Shown here piece by piece: positions 17,819 to 26,433 of a stretch of DNA of 36,131 bases. Made by a program: the position numbers and the translations under genes. The stretch's first letter is position 1, and each line of letters starts with the position of its first letter. The notes below the pieces were generated by a model. It made no database searches. It was not told where the DNA came from and saw nothing but the letters and a program-made list of their open reading frames with translations. The stretch comes from Candidatus Burarchaeum sp. (GTDB lineage: Archaea; Micrarchaeota; Micrarchaeia; Burarchaeales; Burarchaeaceae), in the NCBI RefSeq assembly GCF_030646255.1, contig NZ_JAUSNF010000051.1, forward strand, positions 1 through 36,131, given 5' to 3'.

Positions 17819-18411
17819 ATGGTGAGCGTGAGAAAATCAAACATCAGAGGCACGGGCCGGGACTTTACAGGGGCCGGGAGCTCCTCGAAGTAGGCGAAGC
17901 CGTTCACGCTGAAGAACTCACCGACCGCGACACCAAATTCTTCAGGAAACCGATTGCAGAGATAGCGTGCTCGACTGTGCGCGAGCCAGGACAGGCGAGA
18001 TTGGTAGTGCCGACGTTCGGCCTCATTACGCCGCTCAAGGAGCTGGATGAGATTATCGAGCGCACGCGGCAGGAGAAAGACCTTCCTGGCGGGGACTGGA
18101 AGGAGAAGAAGGAGCGGCTGCGCATGCTTCTCAGCATGCGCGATGGCCTTGAGCCGAATTGTAAAGAGATAAATGAAATGACTCGTGAGGGCGGCTTGCT
18201 TAAGATTCACCGTGAGCTGCTGAAGAAAATGCGGGAAGATAGAGCCTGTAGTGAACGCGTAAAGGGCCGCCCGAACAGTACGAGGATTTGAGATTGGATG
18301 GCGAGCGGCAGGAAGCGCGGGTCAGACAGTACGAGGATAGGGACTGGCTGAGGAGGCAGCGCAGGCACACTCAGGGCATCCCCCGAGGGCAGTGCACGCC
18401 CTTTATAACAT
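17819..18411 (+). pseudogene. Frameshifted coding region with charged/coiled-coil-like content
   Basis: Frame 1 MVSVRKSNIRGTGRDFTGAGSSSK*; frame 2 open without early start: GLYRGRELLEVGEAVHAEELTDRDTKFFRKPIAEIACSTVREPGQARLVVPTFGLITPLKELDEIIERTRQEKD...; frame 3: EQYEDLRLDGERQEARVRQYEDRDWLRRQR. Confidence 0.5.
18401..18409 (+). promoter_or_regulatory. TATA box (CTTTATAAC)
   Basis: Centre about 27 nt upstream of ATG 18432. Confidence 0.6.
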
Positions 18412-18431
18412 TTCCATGATTAGGTAATGGC

Positions 18432-18974
18432 ATGAAGACGGACATCCGGGTGGGAGAGGTAATGACCCGCGGCGTGGTTACGCTGGACGCGGCAGAAAGC
18501 GTCCTTGAGGCTGCCAAGGTAATGAAGAAGAACAACTTCGGCAGTGTCGTGATTACGCGCAAGGGCAGGGCAGTAGGCATAATCACTGAAAGGGACATTG
18601 TGCTCAAACTGGTATTGATTGGCAAGAATGCGAGGAATACCAAGACCGGCGATGCCATGAGCCGCCCGCTCAAGACTATATCAGCAAGCAGCACGCTCGC
18701 AGATGCGGCGGAAAGGCTCAGGAATTTGAAGATTAAGCGCCTGCCGGTTGTTGACGAGAAAGACAGGCTGGTGGGCATGATAACCGATGACGACCTGGTC
18801 AGGATATACCCGGGCCTGATAGATGTGCTGCTTGAGGAGGCTGACATACAGAAATTTGGAAAGAATGAGGAATTCACTGGAGCATGCGAGAAATGTGGCG
18901 TTTATTCAGAGGAGCTCGCCCGCGAGAGCGGTAAGCTATTGTGTTCGGAGTGCATAGAGGAAGAGGAAGTTTAG
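18432..18974 (+). CDS. Tandem CBS-domain protein with C-terminal zinc ribbon
   Basis: VMTRGVVTLDAAESVLEAAKVMKKNNFGSVVI...GIITERDIV, second CBS with RLPVVDEKDRLVGMITDDDL; CEKCGVYSEELARESGKLLCSEC. Confidence 0.92.
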   Translation: MKTDIRVGEVMTRGVVTLDAAESVLEAAKVMKKNNFGSVVITRKGRAVGIITERDIVLKLVLIGKNARNTKTGDAMSRPLKTISASSTLADAAERLRNLKIKRLPVVDEKDRLVGMITDDDLVRIYPGLIDVLLEEADIQKFGKNEEFTGACEKCGVYSEELARESGKLLCSECIEEEEV

Positions 18975-19021
18975 GCCAAGCAAGGGGATTATAAAGGGCC
19001 TGCACCCCAATAATAGCCGCT

Positions 19022-19567
19022 GTGCGCGGATGGCTGCGGGAGCAGCAAGCGAGCTTTGAACGCCAGTCAACAGCGCACAGCACATTTGCGCTCATTCTCT
19101 TCGCATGCTACTGGCACATAGTGATTGCATTGCGTGCGAGAAATCCCGAGCAGGGAAGGCTTGAAAGGAAGGAGAAGCTGCTCGGCCGCGTGCTCGCAAA
19201 GCTCGATGAATCGGTGGTAATTGTAGAGGGGAAAAAGGATGTTTGGGCCCTGCGGAACATTGGCGTGAAAGGAAAGCTCATGGAGGCAAGCGGCAGGGTG
19301 AAAGGAATCTGCCCGCGCCTCGGAGTTGCGGCGTGCGAGGCAGGGCTGAATGCGGATGAAGTGGTTGTACTGACGGACGCTGATGGGGCTGGCGAGGAGC
19401 TGGCAGCCATGCTCGTGGGCGAGTTGGATGCGAACGGCGTGAAGCCGAATTTGCAGGTGAGGAGGGATTTGAGGTTTGTGCTCGGGTTCCGCACAGTGGA
19501 AGAAATTCCGCGGAAGCTCGAGGAATTCAGGGAGAAAGTAAGGGGAAAAAGAATTGAAAAATCATAA
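19022..19567 (+). CDS. Small Toprim-domain protein (start uncertain, possibly GTG 19121)
   Basis: VVIVEGKKDVWALRNIGVKG...EVVVLTDADGAGEELAAML Toprim motifs; TATA-like TTATAA near 18991. Confidence 0.8.
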   Translation: MRGWLREQQASFERQSTAHSTFALILFACYWHIVIALRARNPEQGRLERKEKLLGRVLAKLDESVVIVEGKKDVWALRNIGVKGKLMEASGRVKGICPRLGVAACEAGLNADEVVVLTDADGAGEELAAMLVGELDANGVKPNLQVRRDLRFVLGFRTVEEIPRKLEEFREKVRGKRIEKS

Positions 19568-19584
19568 ACACGAAGGTGAATTGA

Positions 19585-20976
19585 ATGGGAAAAACATACA
19601 TAGACACAGTAAAATACGTGGTTTACTCAGAGGTGGAAATTGGCGGCATGATTGAAAAACCCGACGTGGTGGGCGCGCTTTTCGGCCAGACCGAGGGGCT
19701 GCTCGGCGACGAGCTGGACCTGCGCGAGCTGCAGAAAAACGGGAGGATAGGAAGGATTGAAGTGGACCTGCACGCGCGCGCGGGCAAGACGCAGGGCACC
19801 ATACAGCTGCCTTCGAGCCTGGACATGGTTGAGACGTGTATTTTGGCCGCGGCACTTGAGACGGTCGACCGCGTAGGGCCGTACACTGCGAGCATAAAGG
19901 TCCAGAAAATAGAGGATACGCGGAGTGTGAAGAGAAAGACCGTTGTTGATAGGGCTAAATTCCTGCTTAAGAACCTGCTCGTGACCGAGATACCTGAGAG
20001 CGGGGAAATAAGCGAGCTCGTGCGGGCCGAGGTCAGGGTTTCCGAGATACTGGAGTTTGGGCCTGACAAGCTTCCTGCAGGGCCGGGCGTGCAGGACGCC
20101 AACGAGATACTTGTTGTCGAGGGAAGGGCAGACGTGCTGAACCTGCTAAAGAACAATATGGACAATGCGGTTGCGATTGGCGGGGCAAATGTGCCCAAGT
20201 CTCTCGCGGCGCTGTGCAAGCAGAAGGAGGTTACCCTGTTCCTTGACGGGGACAGGGGCGGCGACATCATAATGAAGGAAATTATGTCGATTGCAGAAGT
20301 GGACTATGTCGCACGCGCGCCGGCAGGCAAGGAGGTTGAGGAGCTCTCGCGCAAGGAGCTCATAAAGGCGCTGCGATCGCGCGTGCCCGTGGAGCAGAGT
20401 GATGGCGAGGCGAGCAGGCAGGAGTCTGAAAGCTCTCGCGCACCATTCAGGCTGCGCGAGCCCGTGAGACCTTCACTGAGAAGTGAGGTGCGGAGCATGA
20501 TGGGCCAGCCGCATGTCGCGGCCCCGGCACAGCGCATGGCAGCGCCCATGCCTTCGCGCATGATGTCGTCATCACCGCTTTCGCCGGCATCGCAGCACGT
20601 GCAGGCGCAGCCCATGCAGCAGGCAGTTGCGCCCGCGGCATTCCAGCGGCCTGCGCCAGCACCCATCATACCAACGGCACAGGTGGCAATGCCATCAGTT
20701 TCCGATGAGCTTTACGCGAGCCTCGCAGAGCTCGAGAATACTGCAAGGGCCAAGCTGTATGATGAAGGCAATGCGCTGAAGAGCGAGATTCTTGTGAAGG
20801 ACATCCTGCCTTCGCTCGAGTCAGCCTCGGGCGTGCATTCAGTCGTGTTCGACGGAGTAGTCACGCAGAGGCTTGTGGACCTTGCGGCCAAGAAGGGCAT
20901 CAAGATACTGCTCGGGGTGAAGGTAGGCAACATCTTCAACAGGCCGCCGGGCATGTTCATAGGTGCGAAGAAGTAG
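19585..20976 (+). CDS. dnaG: Archaeal DnaG primase/exosome-associated protein
   Basis: MGKTYIDTVKYVVYSEVEIGGMIEKPDVVGALFGQTEGLLG, Toprim ILVVEGRADVLNLLK and FLDGDRGGD. Confidence 0.95.
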   Translation: MGKTYIDTVKYVVYSEVEIGGMIEKPDVVGALFGQTEGLLGDELDLRELQKNGRIGRIEVDLHARAGKTQGTIQLPSSLDMVETCILAAALETVDRVGPYTASIKVQKIEDTRSVKRKTVVDRAKFLLKNLLVTEIPESGEISELVRAEVRVSEILEFGPDKLPAGPGVQDANEILVVEGRADVLNLLKNNMDNAVAIGGANVPKSLAALCKQKEVTLFLDGDRGGDIIMKEIMSIAEVDYVARAPAGKEVEELSRKELIKALRSRVPVEQSDGEASRQESESSRAPFRLREPVRPSLRSEVRSMMGQPHVAAPAQRMAAPMPSRMMSSSPLSPASQHVQAQPMQQAVAPAAFQRPAPAPIIPTAQVAMPSVSDELYASLAELENTARAKLYDEGNALKSEILVKDILPSLESASGVHSVVFDGVVTQRLVDLAAKKGIKILLGVKVGNIFNRPPGMFIGAKK

Positions 20977-20987
20977 GCATAAGAAAA

Positions 20988-21509
20988 CTACCAAGATCCG
21001 GGGGGCCTATATCTGGGTGGAGGCGGACCAGGCAGTTCGCTTCCTTCCTTTTTTGCTTTTTCAAACTTTTTTTGCCAATCCTGGAAAGTAGCTTCTGCAT
21101 GATTCTTTTTTGCTGTTTCATGTTTCGTGTTTTCTCTCGCTTCGACGATGGTTTGCTGTGCGGCCGCTATGAGCGTGCCGGCGAGTACACCCACCATCGC
21201 ACCCATAACAACCCCAAACCAAGATGCGCTCGTATTTCCGTACACGACTAAAGGCACTAAAGGACCGATGACGGCACCTATCGCAGCACAAACGCCAATC
21301 GTTGAACTCATGCTTCCTCGTTCGTTTCTCCAAATCAGTCGATTACTACGCACTACACCCGCCTTCGATTGTTCTGACGCCGCAGTTGCAATGGGTTCTT
21401 TTTCAAGATGACTGAATAGGAAGCTGAGGTTCTGTGCGCGGTGATGGTTTCTGAAAGTAGTGTTTGCAATTTCTGGCGGCATAACTTGCTTTCTTCCTAC
21501 GAAGTTCAT
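20988..21509 (-). CDS. Hypothetical membrane protein with glycine-rich TM hairpin
   Basis: IGVCAAIGAVIGPLVPLVVYGN...FGVVMGAMVGVLAGTLIAAAQQ; TTTAAA box about 26 nt upstream of ATG 21509. Confidence 0.6.
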   Translation of the reverse strand: MNFVGRKQVMPPEIANTTFRNHHRAQNLSFLFSHLEKEPIATAASEQSKAGVVRSNRLIWRNERGSMSSTIGVCAAIGAVIGPLVPLVVYGNTSASWFGVVMGAMVGVLAGTLIAAAQQTIVEARENTKHETAKKNHAEATFQDWQKKFEKAKKEGSELPGPPPPRYRPPGSW

Positions 21510-21585
21510 GCTTAGAATTAGGTCATTTAATGTTTAAAAACCCGATAGAAACCCAGAGTGGTCGATGTCAATCACAGAAAGGAAA

Positions 21586-22410
21586 CTATGGCCGCAGTAT
21601 TGGCGGCATTTTTCTCTTGTGCCCGCTTTCCGCGAGCATGGCCTGCACGGACTCGACGAGCTTTGCATCGCGCACCCGCTTAGCAACTGCGGCGGGCTTC
21701 ATTTTTTTATCTACAAGCAGCCGCAGGATTGCATCTATTTTTTCATAGCTTGAGCCGAGCTCGCGCTCAGCAGTCTGGCCGTGCCAGAGCGAGGGCGAGG
21801 AGGGCTTTTCAAGTATTTGCCGCGGCACGCCAAGCGTGCGCGCAAGCTCGCGCACTTCGGTCTTGTAGAGCGAGCCCAATGACAGAAGGTCGCAGGCACC
21901 GTCCCCGTATTTCGTGAAATAGCCCAGCAGAAGCTCGCTCCTGTCACCTGTACCGACTACAAGGGCGCGTGAACGGGCGGCAAGATTGTAGAGGCATACT
22001 GCGCGCAGGCGCGCAGTTATGTTGCCGGTTGCCAGCTCGTCCTGCGGAGCCAGGCCATGGCCATGGATGCGCGAGCTGAGCGAGTGCGCGAGGTCTGAAA
22101 TGTTGAATTGACAGTGGTCAATGCCAAGCGAGCGCGCAACAAGATGGGAGTGTTCGAGGTCCTGCCTGCTGGTCGCGTGCGAAGGCAGCATGACGCCGAT
22201 TACTCGGTGCTCTCCGAGTGCATCTGCAAGGAGATAGGCAGTTGTGGAAGAGTCGAGCCCGCCGCTAAGGCCCACTACCGCATTCTCAAATCCCGCATTT
22301 GCGAAATATTCTGAAGTGAGTTTTGAAAGCCGTTTTGCAAGTTCGGAGTAGTTCATATTAATCAACCGGCGTTCGGCTATTCCGTGTTCAATCATTTTGC
22401 GTTCAATCAT
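21586..22410 (-). CDS. nadE: NAD+ synthetase (start may be MNYSELAKRL at 22356)
   Basis: VVGLSGGLDSSTTAYLLADALG PP-loop; GTGDRSELLLGYFTKYGDGACDLLSLGSLYKTEVRELA. Confidence 0.92.
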   Translation of the reverse strand: MIERKMIEHGIAERRLINMNYSELAKRLSKLTSEYFANAGFENAVVGLSGGLDSSTTAYLLADALGEHRVIGVMLPSHATSRQDLEHSHLVARSLGIDHCQFNISDLAHSLSSRIHGHGLAPQDELATGNITARLRAVCLYNLAARSRALVVGTGDRSELLLGYFTKYGDGACDLLSLGSLYKTEVRELARTLGVPRQILEKPSSPSLWHGQTAERELGSSYEKIDAILRLLVDKKMKPAAVAKRVRDAKLVESVQAMLAESGHKRKMPPILRP

Positions 22411-23294
22411 CCTACATGTACGTCGTCAACGCGCCGCCCGTTCTTCTTCAGGACATTCCTGAGCCGTATGAGCCTGCCTGAACTGACGACATTCAGGAAT
22501 TCCGAGCGCTCTGCCGGCGGCATGCGCACAGCCTCGCGCCAGATTGTGCGGCCTCCGGCAAAGCCGCTTGCGCCTCCGCGGCACGCAAGCTCAAGCTGCG
22601 ACTTGAACTGCAGGAAGTCGGCCTGGTCGCTCAGCAGAATCCATGGAACCGGGACCGCGCCACTTATGCGCTTGCACGCCCGTATGGCAGTTTCAGCATT
22701 CATTGAAAATGTGGGGAACTGCGCACCCAGCAGGTCGCAGTAGGGCGAAAGTTCTCGCGCCGAAGCCAGCACCGAACCTTCCCAGAAGTCAAGTGAGACT
22801 TCGTAGAGGAGTAATTCGAGAAAAAGCGGAATGCCGGCAGAAAGGCAGTCCTTGCGCACACGCTTCAGCAGTGCGAACTGCTTGGCTGCGGAGTTTGGAT
22901 AGCGCGGGTTGTAGTAAAGCTTGAGTTTTACCCCTGCAGCGCCTGCCTTGCGAGCCTGGAGCGGACTGGTTGCAGGGTCGAGCTGGGCAACGCGTTCGCC
23001 GCCCACCGCGGCATGGCCGCCTTTCTCGAGCGAGAGCACAAGCGCACTACCGTTGGTGAGCGCCTTTGCGCGCTGGCAGAATTTTGCCGCGTCATGGTCG
23101 AGTAGGGTCGCGCTTGCAAATGGCGAGAGGGCCTTGACGATGTCGCGCTTCACGTCACACAACTTGGCTGCAGAAATTGAGCGCGGGTTCTGGGGGTTGA
23201 GCATGCGCGCTAACGAGGTGCGATGGTCGGCAGCGAGCATTGAAATGAAGCCGTCTTCAACAAGGCTGAACAGGCTTGGCGTTGCAGACATCAT
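22407..23294 (-). CDS. Class I aldolase of tagatose-1,6-bisphosphate aldolase (LacD)-like type
   Basis: MLAADHRTSLARML, GAAGVKLKLYYNP, PLFLELLLYE, PVPWILLSDQADFLQFKSQLELACRGGASGFAGGRTIW. Confidence 0.65.
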   Translation of the reverse strand: MMSATPSLFSLVEDGFISMLAADHRTSLARMLNPQNPRSISAAKLCDVKRDIVKALSPFASATLLDHDAAKFCQRAKALTNGSALVLSLEKGGHAAVGGERVAQLDPATSPLQARKAGAAGVKLKLYYNPRYPNSAAKQFALLKRVRKDCLSAGIPLFLELLLYEVSLDFWEGSVLASARELSPYCDLLGAQFPTFSMNAETAIRACKRISGAVPVPWILLSDQADFLQFKSQLELACRGGASGFAGGRTIWREAVRMPPAERSEFLNVVSSGRLIRLRNVLKKNGRRVDDVHVG

Positions 23295-23356
23295 GTTTAC
23301 ACCGGGACGCACAACAGTTTCAAACTCAGGCACGCATGTTTCAATTCAGGCACGCA

Positions 23357-24658
23357 TCATACCTTGAAAGACTCGCCGTTCTTCGGCACGATTATTTCGT
23401 ACTTCTTGCCCAGGGCATCCTTGAGCTCAGCGAACTTGTTTTTCTCCCCGTGCACAAGGAAGATGCGCTTGAGCGCCCGAGTAGTGCGCGCGAACTGCAC
23501 AAGGCCCGCCTGGTCGCAGTGCGCACTCAGGTCGAATTTCTTCACAGTCATATTTATCCTTACCTTCTCGCCGTCGAGCTCGACCTGCTTTGCGCCATCG
23601 ATTATCTGCCTTCCAGGCGTGCCCTCACTCTGGTAGCCGACGAATGCCAACAGGGAGTTGCGGTCGCGCGCGAGGGCCTTCATATAGGTGATGGCTGGTC
23701 CGCCAGTGAGCATGCCCGAAGTTGATACGATGATGGCCTGCTGGTTAAGCACGTCGCTCCGCGTGCGCGTCTTTGGTATGTGGAAGTGTTTGCTCCTGAA
23801 GGGGTCCTGGCCTCCGTGCAGCAGCCTGCGCCGCACCTCGGGCTTGGCGAATTCCAGGTTCTGCCGATAGATGCGGTTGGCCTTCAAAATCATGCCGTCC
23901 ACGAATATGGGCACGGGGCTGAGCGCACCGCTTGTCATGTGCTGCTCAAGTATGAAAATTACCTCCTGCGCGCGGCCGACTGCGAAAGACGGGATGAGAA
24001 CCGAACCGCCGCTTATGATAGCGGTTTCGATTGCATCTATGAGCTCCTTGGCCACGTCCTTGAGCGGCTTATGCGTGTCTTCCTTTGCGCCGTATGTGCT
24101 TTCCATTATGAGTGTCTCGGCCCGCAGGCCCTGGTGGCAGGCGTCGAGCAGGCGCGTGACGCGGTTGTTGAAGTCGCTGGTGTATAGAAGCCGCTGCCCG
24201 CTGTGCACGAGCGTCATGGCAGAGCCCAGTATGTGGCCGGCATTGTGGAAGGAGAATTTCAGTTTTTCGCCTGCGGTTTGATTGAACTGCAAGGGCTTGC
24301 AATGCGCGAGCACATGCTTTGTATCATCGGGCGAGAAATGATTGCTCAGCCGCTGGTAGTCGGCTAGAAGCAGGGCCATGAGGTCCTGCGTGGGCTTTGT
24401 CACGTAAATCGGGGCGCGGCATTTCTTGGCGTTTGAGTAGAGTATGGGAAGGTAGCCGGTATGGTCGAGATGGGCATGCGAGATCGCTATTTGCGAGTAG
24501 GCGCGGGCGTCGGCGTCTTCGAGCAGCGGGTTGCGCTCCTGGGGGGTTTTCGCACCCACATTGATGCCGCAGTCCATTAGGAGCGAGGCATTGCCTTCCC
24601 GCAGGCCTATGCAGTTGCGCCCGACTTCGCCTGCGCCGCCGTAAAAAGAGAGGTCCAT
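23357..24658 (-). CDS. Beta-CASP metallo-beta-lactamase RNase (archaeal CPSF/RNase J-like)
   Basis: YGGAGEVGRNC, SHAHLDHTGYLP, YTSDFNNR, ESTYGAKE, STSGMLTGGPA, FVGYQSEGTPGRQI, SAHCDQAGL. Confidence 0.92.
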   Translation of the reverse strand: MDLSFYGGAGEVGRNCIGLREGNASLLMDCGINVGAKTPQERNPLLEDADARAYSQIAISHAHLDHTGYLPILYSNAKKCRAPIYVTKPTQDLMALLLADYQRLSNHFSPDDTKHVLAHCKPLQFNQTAGEKLKFSFHNAGHILGSAMTLVHSGQRLLYTSDFNNRVTRLLDACHQGLRAETLIMESTYGAKEDTHKPLKDVAKELIDAIETAIISGGSVLIPSFAVGRAQEVIFILEQHMTSGALSPVPIFVDGMILKANRIYRQNLEFAKPEVRRRLLHGGQDPFRSKHFHIPKTRTRSDVLNQQAIIVSTSGMLTGGPAITYMKALARDRNSLLAFVGYQSEGTPGRQIIDGAKQVELDGEKVRINMTVKKFDLSAHCDQAGLVQFARTTRALKRIFLVHGEKNKFAELKDALGKKYEIIVPKNGESFKV

Positions 24659-24710
24659 GGAGGCATATCTGCACATATGCTTTTTAACCCTAGCAGCCGA
24701 TAGCTACGAC
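24659..24710. promoter_or_regulatory. Divergent promoter with single central box (GCTTTTTAACC)
   Basis: Box centre near 24684; 26 nt to ATG 24658 (minus) and 27 nt to in-frame GTG 24711 (plus). Confidence 0.6.
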
Positions 24711-25427
24711 GTGGTGGACCTCAAGATGCCGTCGATGCCGTTCATGAAGAAGAAGGGCGAGGCAGAGAGGGCAAAGGAAGGGAAAAGAGCAAAGGAGCAG
24801 GCAGGGGAAGCGCCGTGGAAGGAAGCAAGCACGCCTGCACCGGAAGAAAGCGAGATTGACGCTCTCAGGCGCAAAGTGGCGCTTTACAGGCGCGTGATTG
24901 AGCGCTACCGCGACATGATTGAGAAGGCCGAGACTAAGACCGTGACCGAATTGCGCTCGCTGATTGTCCCGGAGGATCCTGAAGTTGTGAAGCTGCGGGA
25001 TGAGATTCTTGAGGAGTTTAGGCCCTATATCTACCAGCAGCACTTTGAGCAGGTTGCGCGGAAGGCATACCAGTACGTGCTGGGCGAGCTGGCCAATGAG
25101 GAACTGCCCGTTGACTTCTGGCTCGAGCCCCGCGACATGATTGAGCTGAGGGCGGCCGACGAGATGGACAAGGCGGTGCTGCTCTGCTCGCTCCTGCGCT
25201 CGCTCGAGTGCGAGACCGCCAAGGTCGTGGTCGAGAGCAATGGCGAGAGGCACGTGTTCGTGGGCTTCCAGGTCGGCGGCAGGTACGTGCTGATGGACCC
25301 TGCGCACAAGAAGATTGTCGAGGGCGAGCGCGAGGATGTGCTGATAAAGCAGTTTGGCGGCGGCAGGAAGAATGTTTACGAGTTCAATGACAAGGAGTAC
25401 GACGAGATCGTGGGCGGGCAGGAATAG
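24711..25427 (+). CDS. Transglutaminase-like protein with N-terminal coiled coil
   Basis: DEMDKAVLLCSLLRSLECETAKVVVESNGERHVFVGFQVGGRYVLMDPAHK (Cys/His/Asp order of transglutaminase-like fold). Confidence 0.6.
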   Translation: MVDLKMPSMPFMKKKGEAERAKEGKRAKEQAGEAPWKEASTPAPEESEIDALRRKVALYRRVIERYRDMIEKAETKTVTELRSLIVPEDPEVVKLRDEILEEFRPYIYQQHFEQVARKAYQYVLGELANEELPVDFWLEPRDMIELRAADEMDKAVLLCSLLRSLECETAKVVVESNGERHVFVGFQVGGRYVLMDPAHKKIVEGEREDVLIKQFGGGRKNVYEFNDKEYDEIVGGQE

Positions 25428-25491
25428 CTGACTTTACGGCTGGTTTGGCGGCGCATGCGTTTTTTAATTTAAGCCCCCATAATAGGCATCT

Positions 25492-25499
25492 CTAAATAG
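25492..25499 (+). promoter_or_regulatory. TATA-like box (CTAAATAG) of rpoK
   Basis: Centre about 26 nt upstream of ATG 25521. Confidence 0.5.
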
Positions 25500-25520
25500 C
25501 GCTTACAAGTGGTGATCACG

Positions 25521-25697
25521 ATGGCAGAAGAACTCAACAGGTTTGAAAAGGCGAGGATTATCGGCGCACGCGCACTGCAGCTGGCAATGGGCGCGCCGCC
25601 GCTCATTGAAGTGAAGGACCTGACCAACCCCGTGAACATTGCGTTCGGCGAGTTTGAGAAGGGCGTAATCCCGCTTGTCGTAATACGAGACAGCTAA
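25521..25697 (+). CDS. rpoK: DNA-directed RNA polymerase subunit K (Rpb6-like)
   Basis: NRFEKARIIGARALQLAMGAPPLI..NPVNIAFGEFEKGVIPLVV. Confidence 0.93.
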   Translation: MAEELNRFEKARIIGARALQLAMGAPPLIEVKDLTNPVNIAFGEFEKGVIPLVVIRDS

Positions 25698-26368
25698 TTA
25701 GAGCTGGCGTTGCTTAGCGGGAAGGGAGCTGAAATCAGCACTATAGTGAATAGTTCTGACTCCGAGCCCAGCAGCACGCGCTTTTCCTCGTCAACCCACA
25801 TGTCGGCCTCGAGGATGTTTGCGGTCTCACCGTTGATTACGCGCATTGAGACGGAGCGTACCTTGAAGGCAGGCCTGCCCCGGAATTCCTCCCGCCCGAG
25901 TGCAGATATTGTGCGCAAGGTCGCATCATCGAACTCTATTGGCGGCGGATAGGTTATGCGGCTTGTGGAGCGCCACGAGAAGTTGTCGCTCAGCGAGAGC
26001 ATCCAGGGCTGGAAAAAGTCGGTTGCGAGCTCATTGGCGCGCACCGCACCAGTTTCCATATTTATGCAGACGCTGGAAGAGGCCGCCGCTTCGACCGCAG
26101 CCGCGTCGGCGCGCACACCCATGCAGTCCCCGAAGAGGCCGAGAACAGTGTAAGTTATGTTGGCCTGCACGCCGGAAAGTTTGTATTCATAGATGTATTT
26201 TTCGCCAGGCATGAGCTGGAGCCCCACATTGGGCGAAAGCGGCTCGGCAGAGAAGTTGAGCGTCGTCTTGGTTATATCCACTGGCTTCGTGAAGAACAGG
26301 AGCACGACTGCGAAGAAGAGAACTATTGGGACAATATACCATAGTAGGGTTGTTTTTGATATGTGCAC
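25694..26368 (-). CDS. Hypothetical single-TM protein with extracytoplasmic domain
   Basis: MHISKTTLLWYIVPIVLFFAVVLLFFTKP anchor; overlaps rpoK stop by 4 nt (convergent). Confidence 0.7.
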   Translation of the reverse strand: MHISKTTLLWYIVPIVLFFAVVLLFFTKPVDITKTTLNFSAEPLSPNVGLQLMPGEKYIYEYKLSGVQANITYTVLGLFGDCMGVRADAAAVEAAASSSVCINMETGAVRANELATDFFQPWMLSLSDNFSWRSTSRITYPPPIEFDDATLRTISALGREEFRGRPAFKVRSVSMRVINGETANILEADMWVDEEKRVLLGSESELFTIVLISAPFPLSNASSN

Positions 26369-26433
26369 GGGCGCAGTATTGGGCGGGAAGGTTTTAATCG
26401 GTTTTTGGATGAAGGAAAAGGGAGAATGCGTCC

